Source of the DNA: Rhodanobacter sp. UBA5168
Lineage (GTDB): Bacteria > Pseudomonadota > Gammaproteobacteria > Xanthomonadales > Rhodanobacteraceae
Reading direction: 5' to 3'
DNA length: 6,264 nt
Assembly: GCA_002413455.1 (NCBI GenBank)
Contig: DHXA01000099.1
Coordinates: forward strand, 17,184 to 23,447
Shown in pieces: positions 5,745 to 6,264 of this stretch. Positions within the stretch are counted from its first letter, which is position 1; every line of letters begins with the position of its first letter. The notes below the pieces were generated by a model. The model did no database searches. It saw only the letters and a list, made by a program, of their open reading frames with translations, and was not told the origin of the DNA. Both the position numbers and the translations under genes were made by a program.

Positions 5745-6264
5745 TTGAGATCACGCTACCCGACGGCAGCAAGCGGCCGTTCGATCACCCCGTTACCGTG
5801 CAGGATGTGGCCGCCTCGATCGGCGCCGGTCTCGCCAAGGCGACGCTGGCCGGCAAGGTCGACGGCCAACTGGTCGATGCCAGCTTCCCGATCGAACACA
5901 ATGCCAGCCTGCAGATTGTCACCGACAAGAGTCCCGAGGCGCTGGAAATCCTGCGCCATTCCACCGCGCACCTGATGGGGCAGGCGGTGCAGCGGCTGTA
6001 TCCGGGCGCCCAGGTCACGATCGGGCCGGTGATCGACAACGGTTTCTACTACGACTTTGCCTACGAGCGGCCCTTCACGCCGGATGATTTGCCGAAAATC
6101 GAGGCGGAGATGGAGAAGATCGTCGCCGAGCAGTTGCCGGTGACGCGCAGCGTGAAGTCGCGTGACGAGGCGGTGAAGTTCTTCCGTGGCATGGGCGAGA
6201 ACTACAAGGCCGAGATCATCGAGTCGATTCCGTCCGACGAGCCGCTGTCGCTGTATTCGCAGGG
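5741..6264 (+). CDS. thrS: Threonyl-tRNA synthetase, N-terminal part
   Basis: This cytosolic class II synthetase charges tRNA-Thr and edits mischarged serine. 174 codons are present and the gene continues past the right edge; the catalytic and anticodon-binding domains are not in the window. The N-terminal TGS domain spans about 1-61 ([21 protein letters not shown]). The editing domain follows with HSTAH, whose H73 and H77 fall at the same positions as the E. coli editing histidines. [13 protein letters not shown] (94-106) is the next family signature. The match in numbering supports the ATG at 5741. The ribosome binding site is weak (AGAG, 5727-5730) and lies directly behind the terminator T-run. 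The start codon overlaps the stop of a small leader ORF (ATGA). In gammaproteobacteria infC, rpmI and rplT usually follow; they would be outside the window. Confidence 0.97.
   Translation, partial: MIEITLPDGSKRPFDHPVTVQDVAASIGAGLAKATLAGKVDGQLVDASFPIEHNASLQIVTDKSPEALEILRHSTAHLMGQAVQRLYPGAQVTIGPVIDNGFYYDFAYERPFTPDDLPKIEAEMEKIVAEQLPVTRSVKSRDEAVKFFRGMGENYKAEIIESIPSDEPLSLYSQ

Overview
The window is GC-rich, densely packed chromosomal DNA from a gammaproteobacterium. The gene content (rpsB divergent from map, map followed by glnD, then thrS), the protein sequences and the base composition fit the Xanthomonadales best, perhaps the Rhodanobacter/Dyella group. That placement is inferred from sequence character and was not tested by any search. 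The window is essentially housekeeping: I see no phage, insertion sequence, toxin-antitoxin, CRISPR or defence system. The most interesting material is in the non-coding leaders.

Left part (1-1153): the first 24 codons of rpsB (ribosomal protein S2) run leftward off the edge. A 311-bp divergent region (75-385) separates them from map (methionine aminopeptidase, type I). This region holds the rpsB mRNA leader with several inverted repeats and two TACAAT -10-like boxes on opposite strands, placed so that the two transcripts would overlap at their 5' ends.

Centre (1154-4471): a 90-bp imperfect palindrome resembling a REP doublet sits between map and glnD. glnD is complete (881 codons, GTG start) and encodes the bifunctional uridylyltransferase/uridylyl-removing enzyme that controls PII proteins in nitrogen regulation. 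It is followed by a small four-helix membrane protein of the CopD/HemJ family.

Right part (4472-6264): a sugar-nucleotide epimerase of the UDP-glucuronate 4-epimerase type lies on the minus strand, convergent with the CopD/HemJ gene (7 bp between stop codons) and divergent from thrS. The 251-bp gap before thrS holds a TTGACA promoter, a small dyad, two leader hairpins, two tiny ORFs joined by stop/start overlaps, and a strong intrinsic terminator 21 bp before the thrS start. No plus-strand gene lies upstream for that terminator to end, so it most likely acts as an attenuator of threonyl-tRNA synthetase. thrS is cut by the window edge after 174 codons.

Functionally, translation (S2, methionine removal, threonyl-tRNA charging) and nitrogen sensing (GlnD) dominate. 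The epimerase and the CopD/HemJ protein look like independent single-gene units.
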